Assembly: GCA_014208095.1 (NCBI GenBank) | Contig: JACHMT010000003.1 | Span: 310,001-374,000, forward strand | Source: Actinospineispora eucalypti | Lineage (GTDB): Bacteria; Actinomycetota; Actinomycetes; Mycobacteriales; Pseudonocardiaceae | Length of the DNA: 64,000 nucleotides | Reading direction: 5' to 3' | Shown: in pieces, positions 1 to 12,000 of the stretch | How the letters are laid out: each line of letters opens with the position of its first letter | Numbering within the stretch: position 1 is the stretch's first letter | Made by a program: the position numbers and the translations under genes | Notes under the pieces: model-generated | What the model was told of the DNA's origin: nothing | Seen by the model: the letters and a program-made list of their open reading frames with translations, nothing else | The model's database searches: none

Positions 1-10
1 CGCGCTGGCG

Positions 11-3000
11 GTGGCGCTGCCGGCGCTGCTGGTCGCCCTGGCCGGGCACGGTCTGCTGACCGGCTGGGCCGCGTTGGCGGCGCTTGCTCTGGTCGCGGTC
101 GTGGCGGTGCTCGCGGCGGCCAGGGTGGTGCCGGGAGCGCCCGGCGGGCGGTGGGCGCGCGCGCCGCCGGTCTGGGTCGTCGTTGTCGCGCTGGTGGCGC
201 TGGCGTTCGCCGTCGCCGCGCACCTGGCCGTCGCCGGGCACCCGATCGGGGTCGCGCAGCTCGCGGCGCACGCCGGTGGAGCGGCGCTCGCGGCGGTGGT
301 GCCGGGGTGGAACCGGGAGCAGCGGGAACTGCTCGAGGACCTGAACGCCGGGCCGCACGAGTATAGGGAACTCGAGCCCGGCCGATACGCCGTCGAAGCG
401 CGGGGCTGGCGCGTCGCCACGTACCGGGTCGGCGAGCCGGACGGGGACCTCGCGGCCTACATCCTGGCCGACGAGCTGGACTGGGCCGACATGTTGCCGC
501 CGGCCGTGGCATTCGACGGACCGCACGGCCAGGGCGTCGCACAGCGGTGGCTGCACGGCACCGACGAGGGCGACTACGACATCACCGGTTACCGGCCGGG
601 CGAACGCCGCCGCGCCGCCGCCCTCGACTACGCCATGGCCAACCGGAACCGGGGCGCCGAGCAGTACCGGAGCGTGGGCGGCCTGTGGGGCCGGATGAAG
701 CTGCGGCTGCTCGGCCACGGCGGCACCTTCCCCCGCCGCGCGGACCTGGCGCACCAGGTCATCACCTCGGACTTCGTGTGGGAACAGCTGCGGACCCCGT
801 CGCTGACCGAACACGAGGTCGCCGATGTGCGCCGGTCGAACCGGGACCGGCTGGCCGCCCGCTGGCGCCACCAGGCCGGCCTCGGCGAGGACGAGATCGC
901 CGACGCCGTCGCCCGGCTGCGGGAGATCGGCGAGCACGGCCGGATCACCGGCAAGACCTGGGAAAACCAGCGCCGCGCGGCCTGGACCGGCCCGGCGGAC
1001 CGGTTCCCGGGCCAGGCGTTCCGGCCGAGCGACGAGTTCACCGGAGAGCTCGAGCCGGCGACCGCACCGGCCGCACCGGAAACCGGGCCGCTGCACCGGG
1101 ACCAGCGGGAGTTGCTCGAGGACCTGGCCACCGAGGGTGCCCAGCCGCGCGACGCGCACACCGGCGGCCCGCCGGCGGGGAGCCCGTACGCCGTCGAGGT
1201 GTTCGGCTGGCGGGTCGCGCTCTACAAGGTGTTGGCGCCGTACCGGCGGTGGCAGGACGGCGAACCGGCCCGGGAGATCGCCGCCGACATCCTGCTCGAC
1301 GAGCTGCGCTGGCGTGACCTGGCGCCGCCGACCGCGGGGTACACCGGCAAGCGCGGCCAGGGCTCCGCGCAGGAGTGGCTGCACGGCACCGACGAGGGCG
1401 ACTACGACATCACCGTCTACCGGCCGGGCGACCGGCGCCGCGCGGCGGTCGCCGACTACGCCATGGCCAACCGGGACCGCAACAAGGGCAACTACCGGGG
1501 CTTCGGCCGCCTGCCGAAACGGATCAAGCTGTGGCTGATCGACCACGGCGCCACCTTCCCCAGCGGCAAGGATCTGGCCACCGAGCTGAAGCGCCAGGTC
1601 ATCCGGTCCGAGTTCGTGTCGGAACAGCTCCGGGCGCCCTCGCTCACCGAGGACGAGCTTGCCGACATCGCCGCGCTGAACTGGGGCCGACTGGCCGCTC
1701 GCTTGCGCCACCAGGCCGGGCTCGGCGAGGACGAGATCGCCGACGCCGTCGCCCGGCTGCGGGAGATCGATGAGCACGGCCGGATCACCGGCAAGACCTG
1801 GGAAAAGCAGCGCCGCGACGCCTGGATCGGCCCGGCCGACCAGTTCCCGGCGGAGGCGTTCGGCCTGCCCAGCGAGCTCGACGGCGACTGGGACGGCCCC
1901 TCGGACGGGCCGCACGCCATCGCGCTGGACCCGATCACCGCGGACCCGGTCGAGCTGGATCTGCCCCGGTTCACGCAGATCTGGGGGTTGCTGCGGGAGC
2001 TCATCGACGCGGGCCGGCTGACCCCGGCGGACGCCGATGACCTGCACACGGCCAGCCCGACCGGCAACTGGGCGGAGCGCGGGATGCAGCTCGCGTTCGC
2101 CGGGCGGTTCAACGCGGCGCTGGCCGGACGGCTGGCCGCCGCCGACCTGGATCCGGTGGTGATCGTCTACCTGGTGCTGCCCAGCGCCGGGCTGGTGATC
2201 GCCGATCGGCAGCTGTTCGACCAGCGGGTCCGTCCGCTGCCGCTGCACGTCCGGCAGGCCATGGAGGCGCACGAGCTGACCCACGTGCGGCACCCGGACC
2301 GTGCCGAGCTGGCCGTCTGGGCGGACCACGGGGTGGGCTTCGAGCACCGGCTGGCGCTGCTCGGCGCCGCCCCGAGAGCCGACATGCCCGATGCCGAGCT
2401 GCTGGCCCTGATGCGGCGGCACCCGGCGGGCGAGTCGCTCGGGCTCGCACTGCTCTACCAGCGCCACCGGCCCTCGGTGCTTGCCTTCGCGCGCGGATTG
2501 ACCCGGAACCAGGAGGACGCCGAGGACCTGGTGGACCAGGCGTTCGCCGGCCTGCTCAAGCAGGTCCGCAAGGGCCGGGACATCGAGCACCTCCGCGCCT
2601 ACCTGAACACCACCGTCCGGCACCTGCGGTTCCCCGGCGCGGCGCCCCAGCCGGGGAACGCCCCGCTGGACCGGCAGCCGGAGGTCGTGGACCCGGCCCC
2701 CGGCCCCGGCGAGCGAACCGTCGCCGGGCTGGAGGCCGAGCTGGCGGCGGGGGCTCGGGGCTTTCTGACGGAGGGCCAGCGCGCGGTGTTGTGGCTGATC
2801 GAGGTCGAGGGGATGACGCCGACCGAGGCTGCCGACCTGCTCGGTCTCTCCCCGAACGCGACCAGGGTGCTCGCCTACCGGGCGCGCGAGGCGCTGCGCC
2901 GCGGCTACCTGGAGATGCACCTCCCGGCGCGGCAGGAGGGCACGCCCGAGGAGTGCTTGGCCTGCCGGGGCGACCTGGCCGGCCTGGTGCGCGGCACGCT

Positions 3001-6000
3001 GCGCCAGCGCGCGCACCAGAAGGCCACCGAGCACGTCGCCCAGTGCCAGGCCTGCCAGGGCCTGGTGAACGAGCTTGGCGAGGTCAACGCCACCCTGCCG
3101 CCCGCCGGCCAGGGCTCGAAGCACGGCCGCGGCGGCCCCGCACTGATCTCCCGGACCGGCCTTTCCGACGCGTTGCTGGGGCTGATCCTGCGCGTCATCG
3201 CGCGGCTGACCTGGACGGTCGCGCTCACCCCCACCGACCTGGAACGGTTCGCCGGGCTGCGCCCCGGCGCCGCCGCCGGCATCCACGGGGTGCGGGTGGC
3301 CACCGGGTTCAACGCCGCGCTGCACGCCAAGGGCGGCCCGGACGACCTGGTGGTCTTCGCCGCCTCGGACGGCTGGCTGTACCTGGACGCGGCCGTGCTG
3401 GCCGCGTTGCGGGCGGGCGCGCTGGCGCCGGCGGCGCTGCGCATGCTGTTCGAGCACGAGCTGGCCGAGGTGGCCAACGCCCGACTCCCCCGCCACCAGC
3501 GCAAACCCCACCACCGGCTGCCCAAGCTGCCCGACCTGACCCCGCTGACCGCCGTCGTCCTCGGCGCGGTGCTCCACCCGGCGGCGGACGCGGGGGCGGG
3601 GCGCACCCGGTCGCTGGCCGCCCGGATCGTGCAGGTGCAGGGCCGGTTCACCGAGGACTACACCCCGGACGTGGACCTGCGGGTGGCATTCGCGGTGGGT
3701 GCGGTGCTCGCCGCCGACCTGCGCGGGCGGCGCGACCAGGCCATCGTGCTGGAGGAGCTGTGGCGCGCCCTCGGCGACTCCTCGGTGTGGATGGCGGTGG
3801 AGCTGGCGATCAAGGCACACCCCCGGCTGCGCACCGACCGGGCGGGCACCGTGCTGTGGCTGGTGCCGGCGGAACCGTTCGTGACCGGTTCGGCCCCGCC
3901 GTCCGAGGTTGCCGGTGAGGAGCTGGGCCTGCACCAGCCGGCCAGCGACGACCGACGAATCGACTTCGCCGGCGATCCGTTCGGTGTCCGGCTCGGGGAG
4001 GCGTTCGGCGAGTTCCTGACGCACGCCAGGAGGCTGCCGCTGCACCCGCGCACGCTCACCGCGCTGGAAGACATCATGGCCCGGCTGCCGGCGAACACCT
4101 ACCGGTCGCGGACCGGGGCCAGCTTCGTCGACCCGACCGAGCGGCGGATCGCCGGCCGGGACGGGCTGGACCTGCCCGACGCGCGGTTCTGGATCGCCGA
4201 GTCCTCGGTCCCCGGGTTCGCGCGGAACATCGCGGACGTGTTCGAGCTGCTCGGGCTGGCGCTCGACCCCGACGAGGCCTTCGACCTGGCGGTGCGGTTC
4301 CTGGCCTGGCACGAGCTGGCCCACGTGCTGCAGCTGGCCTACCAGGCCAGCGGGAGCAACTTCCCGGAGCAGCTGGGCGCGGACACCTTCGACGCCGGGT
4401 TGTCCGTTCCGCTGGTCCTGCCGCTGCGCGGGCTGGCCACCGCGACCTACCTGGAGAACGAGCGGTTCGCCGAGGGCCTGGCCGCGATGTTGCTGGTCAG
4501 GCACATCCTCGACCGGTTCCCCGAGCTGACCGACACGCAGCGTAGGCACCTGCCGGACGTGCTTCGCTCGGTGCTCACCGACTCGACCCACCACGCCTAC
4601 GCCGGTGACCGGCACGGCTCCCCCACCGAGGCCGGTCCCGGGACCGCCGGCTACCTGTACTACCACGCCGAGCCGGTGCTGCTGGCCATCCTGGAGTGGC
4701 TGGCAAGGTCGGTGGGCGGCGCGGCGCCGCCCCCGCTGGCCGACGCGGCAACCGCCGCCAAGGTCGCCCTCGCCCGCCCCGAACTCGGCTCTGTGCACCG
4801 GATGTGGGCACTGCACGCGGACCAGCCGGCCGAGCTGACCGAGGAGCTGGCGGCCAATCTGCGGACCGTGCTGCGGGCTCTGGCCCGGTTGCCCGACGAG
4901 GCAAGGAGCTGGCTGCACACAATGCAGCTGGACGCCGTGTTCGCCCTGTTGGACCTGGTCCGTCCGGGCGCAACCGAACAGACGGTGACCGAGCTGCTGG
5001 GCGCCGGGGCGGACCCGCCGGCCTGGTTCACCTCGGTCCGCAACGGCGACGAGTTCGCCGATGACCCGGGTCCGGCGGCGGACTCCGGTGATACCGACGG
5101 CGTCCTCGGGTCACGGGCGCCGCCGGCCTGGTTGCGGGTCGCGTTGGTGGCGGCCGCGGTCGTCCTGGTGCTCGCCGTGCTGGGTCACTCGGCCCTGGGG
5201 ACCACCTTGGTCGCGTCGTTCACGGTGCCGTGGCTGGGCGTCGGCGACCGGCAACTGACCAGCCCGTTCACCCGGGTCTTCGACCGGTACGGCCTGGGCG
5301 GCTGGCAGACGGGCGAGTCGGGGATCGCGGTCCCCGCCAACACCCACCGGGTCCTGCAGTTCACCGGCAGAAAACTCGACGGACGGTTCGTCGCCGGCAC
5401 CGGCATCGTGCTGTTCACCGCCGGCCCGGACGCGGTATGGCTGACCAACGATCACGTGGCCGGCGACACCGCGACCCTGTGGGCGCACCTGTCCACCCCC
5501 GATGGCCAGCTGAGAATGCGGGCCACCGCCTGGGATCCGCTGGACCCGGCGGAACTGATCGCCTGGTTCGCCGCCCGGAACGTCGCGCCGGGGCTCGACG
5601 CGCAGCGGCTCGAGCGCGCCGTGCGGACACTCGACCTGGCCATCGGCCAGCTGACCGACCCAGTGATCAACCAGCTGGCGCTGCCGCGGATCCCGATCGG
5701 CGCCGCGCCGGCGGAACCGACCGGGCTGCGCCTGATCGGCTATCCGGTGCTCGGCCCCAGCTCGGCGCCCCTGGTGATCAGTGACGTCACCGGGCGCGGG
5801 TCCAGGGTGCGAGAGCTCACCCTCGATCACACCGGCGCCGTCGCCGCCCGCGCGGGCGTCTCCGGCGGCCCGCTACTGCTTCCGGTGCCGGGCGCCGAGG
5901 ACCAGGCCGACGAGGTGCTGGTGGGGCTGCACCGGGGCCGGCTGCGGAACGGGACGGTCAGAGTGGCCGTGCCCGGCGAGGCGGTTGACGCGTTCGTCCA

Positions 6001-9000
6001 GGCCCACCTGCGGAAGGCGCGCCGGAACCTCGGCGGTACCGCCCTGGTGGTGGCCGGCACCGTCCTGTTGGCCGCGTTGTTCGGTTTGGGTGATCCGCAC
6101 GTCGCGCACGCGATGGCCGGGGTGTTCGGCCCGGTCTCCCGGCGGGACCGGCTGCTGGTCGGCCGGATCGAGGACGTGCGGCAGCGGCACGCCACCGACC
6201 AGGGCTTGGACGTCGACCTGCGGATGTCCGTCCAGGTCGCGGCCGCGCTGGCCGATGACCTGCGCGCGCGGCGGGACCAGGCCCGCCCGCTGGACGAGCT
6301 GTTGCGGGTGCTCGACTCGGCACAGGCCGAGCTGGTGCGCCGGGCGATCGACACCTCCCCGTGGCTGCGCGCGGACCGCACGGGGACGGTGGTCTGGCTT
6401 GTGCCGCGCGAGCCGGTGGACGGCGGCCCGGCGGTGCCGGTCGAGCCGATGGACCCGGCGGACGCCCTGGACGGGCTGCGGGACGTGCGGCAGCGGCCCG
6501 AGCAGGCGCGGCGCATCGACCCCGCCGACCCGCTCGGCGCCTCGGTGCGCGCGGCGGGCGTGGAGTTCCTCGAGCTCATCGCCGAAGTACCGACCAGCCT
6601 GGACGCCCGGGCCGGGCTGTTGGACCTGGTGCCCCGGGTGGTGTTGGAGCACAGCTACTGGTCCCCGAACGCCTACACCTTCCTGCAACCCGCCGAGGAC
6701 CCGACCGAGCCGCCCAGGCTGTGGATCTCCCGCTCCTCCATGACCGCCATTGCCGAGGACATAGGGCGGGTGTTCGACCTGCTCGACTACCCGATCAGCC
6801 ACGCCGAGGCGGTGGAGCTGAGCGTCCGCCTGGGGGTCTGGCATGAGCTGACCCACCTGCTGGCCGGCATCTACAACGAGGCGCGGGACGGCGAGGCGGA
6901 GCAGCTGGCCAGGGACACCTTCGCCGCCGGGCTGTCCGTCCCGCTGATCACCGCGCTGCACGCGCTGACCGGCCCGACCTCGGTGGAGGACGAACGGTTC
7001 GCCGAGGGGCTGGCCATGATGCTGCTGGTCCGACACGTGCTGGCCCGGTTCCCCGAGCTCACCGAGGCACAGCGCCGGCACCTGCCGGACGTGCTGCGCT
7101 CGGTCACCACCGACGTCACGCACCACCAGTCGGCCGAGGACCGGCACGGCTCGCCCACCCAGAGCGACCCGGAACTACCCGGTTACCTGCACTACCACCC
7201 GGAACCGGTGGTGCTGGCCGTGCTGGAGTGGCTGATGGCCGCGCCGTCCGGGCGCTGGCCGGGGCTGGCCGGCGCAGAGATCGCCGCGCGGGTCGGCGCG
7301 GCCCGCCCCGAGCTGGGCTTCGTCCACCGGGCGCGCGCGGTGCTGGCGGACCCGGCGGCCGACCCCACCGGGCTGCGCGCCGAATGGGGTCCGGTGGCGA
7401 ACGCGCTGGCCCGCTGGCCCGCACAGGCCAGGGGCGAGGTGCACCTCGAGCAGCTCGAGGCGCTGCTCGCGCTGCTGGACCGCTTCGGCCGGGGCGCGAC
7501 CCCCGACGCGGTGGCCTCGCTGTTGGACGCCGGGGTGACCGCGCCGGCCTGGTTCGACGAGTTCTACCCGTCCGCCCCACCGGGGCTGGCGCGGCGGATC
7601 GCCGAGGTGCTGGCCCGGCACGCCGTCGTGTCCCCCGCCCGCGAGCACTCCCCGGACACCCGGTTGCAGGTCGCCTTCGAGGTCGCCGGGCTGCTCATCG
7701 AGGATCTGGGCCAGCGCCCGGACCAGTCCCGTGAACTGGCCGAACTGCATCAGGAGCTGGGTTCGGCGGCACTGGTTGCCGCCGTGCGCGACGCCATCGA
7801 GGCACATCCCGGGCTGCGCGCCGACCGCGCCGGCACGGTGGTCTGGCTGGTGGCGCGCGAGCCGGTGGACGGCGGTCCGGCGGTGGCCCTCGAAGGCGAC
7901 ACCGCCGGGGCGCCGGCCCCCGAGGGGGCCGAGACGCCCGAGGGCGAAGAGACGCCGATCGAGCCGGACGACCCGCGCGGCGGCTGGGTGCGCGCGGCCG
8001 GCCGGGAGTTCCTGGAGCACCTGCGCGGGCTGCCGCTGGGACCGAGACTGCGCGCCGTGCTGGACGACCAGGTGCCCTGGGTGCTGGCGCACAGCTACTG
8101 GGTGCCCGGCCTGACCAGCGGCGCATGGCGGGTGGCCGACCGGGCCGAGGGCCGGGACCTGCCGGACATGCGCATGTGGCTGGCCGACGCGCCGCTGCCC
8201 CTGGTGGCCGCCGACATCGGCAAGGTGTTCGAGCTGCTCGGCCGGCCGATCGGGCAGGACGAGGCGCTCGGTTTCGCGCTGCGGCTGGTGCTCTGGCACG
8301 AGTTCGGCCACGTGCTGCTGGACGGGTTCGACTTCATCCGTTACGACCTGCCCGACCAGCTGGCCGAGGGCGCCTTCGCCGCCGGGCTGTCCGTGCCGAT
8401 GGCGCTGCCGCTTGGCAGCCTGACCGACGCGACCGAGCTGGAGAACGAGCGGTTCGCCGAGGGCCTGGCCATGATGCTGCTGGTCCGGCACATCCTGGCC
8501 CACTTCCCCGAGCTGACCGAGGCGCAGGCGCGGCACCTGCCCGAGGTGCTGCGCTCGGTGATCACCGACGCGACGCACCGGGACACCGCCGCCGACCGGC
8601 ACGGCTCCCCCACCGAGGCCGACCCCCGGCAGACCGGCTACCTGTACTACCACCCGGAATCGGTGATCATTGCCGAGCTGCGCTGGATGGCCGAGGCTGA
8701 GCGGGGCGGTTCGAAGCACAGCGGGGCGGTGCTCGAAAACGAGCGGCCGGGCGAGCTGGCCGCGTTCGAGCAGATCATGCCCGAGTTGCTCGCCTACGGG
8801 GTCGAGCGCGACGGGTTCGTGGAGCTTCCCCTGGTCGGACCGGTGTTGGACGCGCTGGCGGCGGCCGGGCTGGGCGATCTGCCGCAGCGGTTGGTCGGGT
8901 TCTTCTGGGCGGACCGGGACCTGGTGGTGATCTTCGCCCCGCAGCTGGCGCGGCTGCGCGCGGCCGGGCTGCTCAAGCGGTTGCTGGGGCACGAGGACTT

Positions 9001-12000
9001 CTTCCACCGGCGGGGCAACGAGCACCGCCGCAACAACTACGGGCTGACCCACGACGAGGACGCCGCCGCGATCTTGGCCCTGCTGTCCCCGCCGCTGGCC
9101 CTGGCACTGATACTGCGCGGACACCCCGGGGCCACCGCCGACCAGCTGGCCGAACTGCTCGGCCCGGACACCACCGACTGGCTGGCCCGGCTGCACGCCG
9201 AAGGCCTGCTGATCGAAGACCACTTCCGGGAAGCGCGCACCGGGATCTTCGGCCACTGGCTGCCGGCACGGGCACACCTGCTGGTGGATCACCTGGACCC
9301 CGCCGGCGGGATCGCCCACCCCGCCGGTTACCGGGCGCTGCTGGCGAGGCTGCTGCGCGCATTCGCCGCCGGCGAAGAGGGCTGGACCGACGCGCGGCAG
9401 CTGTTGGAGACGTTGCGCTGGACCAGCGAGAGCCCGCTGTTCGGCTGGGACACCGCACCGGCCCGGTTCTCCGCGTGGGACCTGTTGCTGTCAATCGGTA
9501 GGCACCCGGGGCGGACGAACCGGCAGCTCACCGAGCTGGTCCCGATCGGCTACGCCGCACTGTCCGGCCGGCTGAGCTGGCTGCAGGCCCGGGGGCTGGT
9601 GAACCGGACCAAGCGGTCGAACGCCGCCGATCAGCGCATCGGGCTGTCCAAGCGGGGGGGCCGGCTGCTCGCGGAACTGCGGCTGCTGCACCTGGTGTCC
9701 GACCACGACTACCAGGCCAGGTTGCGGGGGGTCGCCGAGGCGCTGGGCCGGGCGCGGGGGCTCAACAGGGAACAGGCGGCCCTGGTGCTGCACGACAGGC
9801 TGACCCGGCTGTACCCCGATCGATCGAGCACTCCGGACACGCTGGCCCAGCTGATGGTCGAGCTGGTCGCCCGGCCGCGCACGCTGGACGATTTCACCTT
9901 CCGCCACCCCGAGACCGACGCGGTGGCCGGATGGCTGGCACTGCTGGAGCGGCTCGGGTTCGTGCGGTTGGAGCCGGGTGAAGTCGTTGCGACTCCGCAG
10001 GCGTTCACCCTGCTGCGCGCCCGGATCTCGCCGGCCTGGAGCCACGTCCGACCGCCCGGCAGCGAGCGGCTGTGGGCGGTGATCGAGGCTTACGGCCCGC
10101 TTGACTCGGGCAAGTCCATCGACCCGCTCGTCGACGAGGCGCGCCGGCTGCGCGACGCCGGGTTGCTGCCCGCCACGCGGCGCTCGGGCGTGCCGCCCCT
10201 CCCGGCGCACCCGACGTCACGGGCCGGACGGGCGGTTCCATCCGAACCGACCTCACCCGAGCAGACGGCCGACCGCCGCCGGCTCGCGCTGCTGCGCGCG
10301 CTGGTCAAGCCGAGGTTCCACGCCGAGCTGATGAAGCTGGGCCTGGCCGGTGAGCTCCCCGCGCTGCGCCGGGCCGGCCTGGTGCAACACCGCCTGGTCA
10401 CCGAACGGTCCACGCACAACGTCCGTGCCGAGTACTCGCTGACCGACCTGGGGCGAGAGGTTCTGTCTCGGAACCAGCAGGCCGGTCCGCCCGGCGGGGC
10501 GCTGGCGGTCACCACCGCTGCGCTGCTGCTCCTGTACCGACTGGCCCCCGATTCGGCGAGCGCGGGCTGGGGGACGTTGGCGCTGGTCGGGGTGGGCCTG
10601 GTAGTGCTGGGCGTGATCGTGCGGGTGGCCCGGCCGCGCGGCCGCGAGGTCCCGGACTCGCCGTTCACCGGCGGAGACGAAGGCGCCGGGGTGCGGCTGC
10701 ACCAGCTCGGGCGGCTACGCTACCTCGCCACGCTCAAGGAAGACACCCGCGGCCCCACCGTCATCCTGGTCTGGGACAAGCGGGACGAAGCGCTGGTGCT
10801 CAAGCTGGGGCGCGGCCCGCGGTTCCGGCCGTCCTCGGTGGCCGGCACGGAGCGATTCCGGCGGTTCGGCCGGCCGGCGCCGGGTTCCCGGCTGGCCATG
10901 CTGCGTGCCCCGCTGCGCCACCCGGTCACCGGCCGGACCTTGGTCCGCCGGCTGGCGATCGTGGAGGTGGCCGGGTACGTCGGCCCGCTGAGCCGGGAGG
11001 AACAGGCGCGGCTCACCGACGACGCCGAGGTCACCGGCGGGGACGAGTTCTTCGAGGACGAGTTCGACCTGCGCCGGCAGCTGGACCAGCTGGCGATCAA
11101 CTACATGGCGAACGCGCTGGCCGGCAACTGGGACGGGATCGCCGCACGGAACGTACGGCTGGACGCCCTGGGCCGGCAGCACCAGGTCGACTTCGACCGG
11201 GTGGACCGGCTGGCACCCGGTGACGGCCGGGCGGCCGGCTTCGCGGACCACCTCCACCCCGAGATGCCGGGGTTCGCGGCCGTCGACGGGTCGCTGGCCG
11301 AGTACCTGCGGTTGCTGCTACACATCGAGCCGGAGGTGTACGGGCGGCTGAGCCTGGCCGAGGTCGTGGCGCTGCTCCGCGAGGCCAGGGCGCACCTGGA
11401 CCGGTCGTCCGGCGCCCCGCTCGACGCGGCCGACCGCCGGCGCCAGCTGGCCGCCCTGGGCTGGATCGACGAGGTGCTCGCGGCCGCCGACGCCGGCGAT
11501 CCGCACCCGCTCGGCGCCGGCTACACCGCGCTGCTGGCCCGCGCCCGGAAGGTGGCGGAGCGGCACGGGCTGGGCGACCCGGACCGGCGCGCCCGCTACC
11601 TGGCCGAGGCCGCCTCCCGCGCCGCCGAGGGCGGTGAGTTGCCGGCACCAGTCGTCGGCAGGGTGTACGCGCTGACCGAGCGGAAGATCGCCGCACATGC
11701 CGACGCGGGCCGCGGCGTAGCGGTGCACCGCTATGACGTGCGCACCGCCCGCTGGGTGGTCACGGTGTCCGAACCGGCCGGGCGCCGGCGGCTGTTCGCG
11801 CCGAAGGTGACCGTCTCCGCGCACTTCGATCCGACCCCCGAGTCGATCGCGGCCCTGGCTACGGACGTGTTCGACACGCTGGAAGCGGCCGGGGTGGAGG
11901 TGCGGGACCTCGCGGCGGTGGCCGCCGGTTTCGGGGTGGACACCGAACTGCTGACCAGGGCCGTCGAGGCGTCGCCCTACCTGATCGTGGACGAGGGCGC

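Noticed and set aside
7175..9319. Long minus-strand frame of about 714 codons
   Set aside because: Antisense shadow of the 6112-aa gene; repetitive Gln/Val/Gly composition and no motifs.
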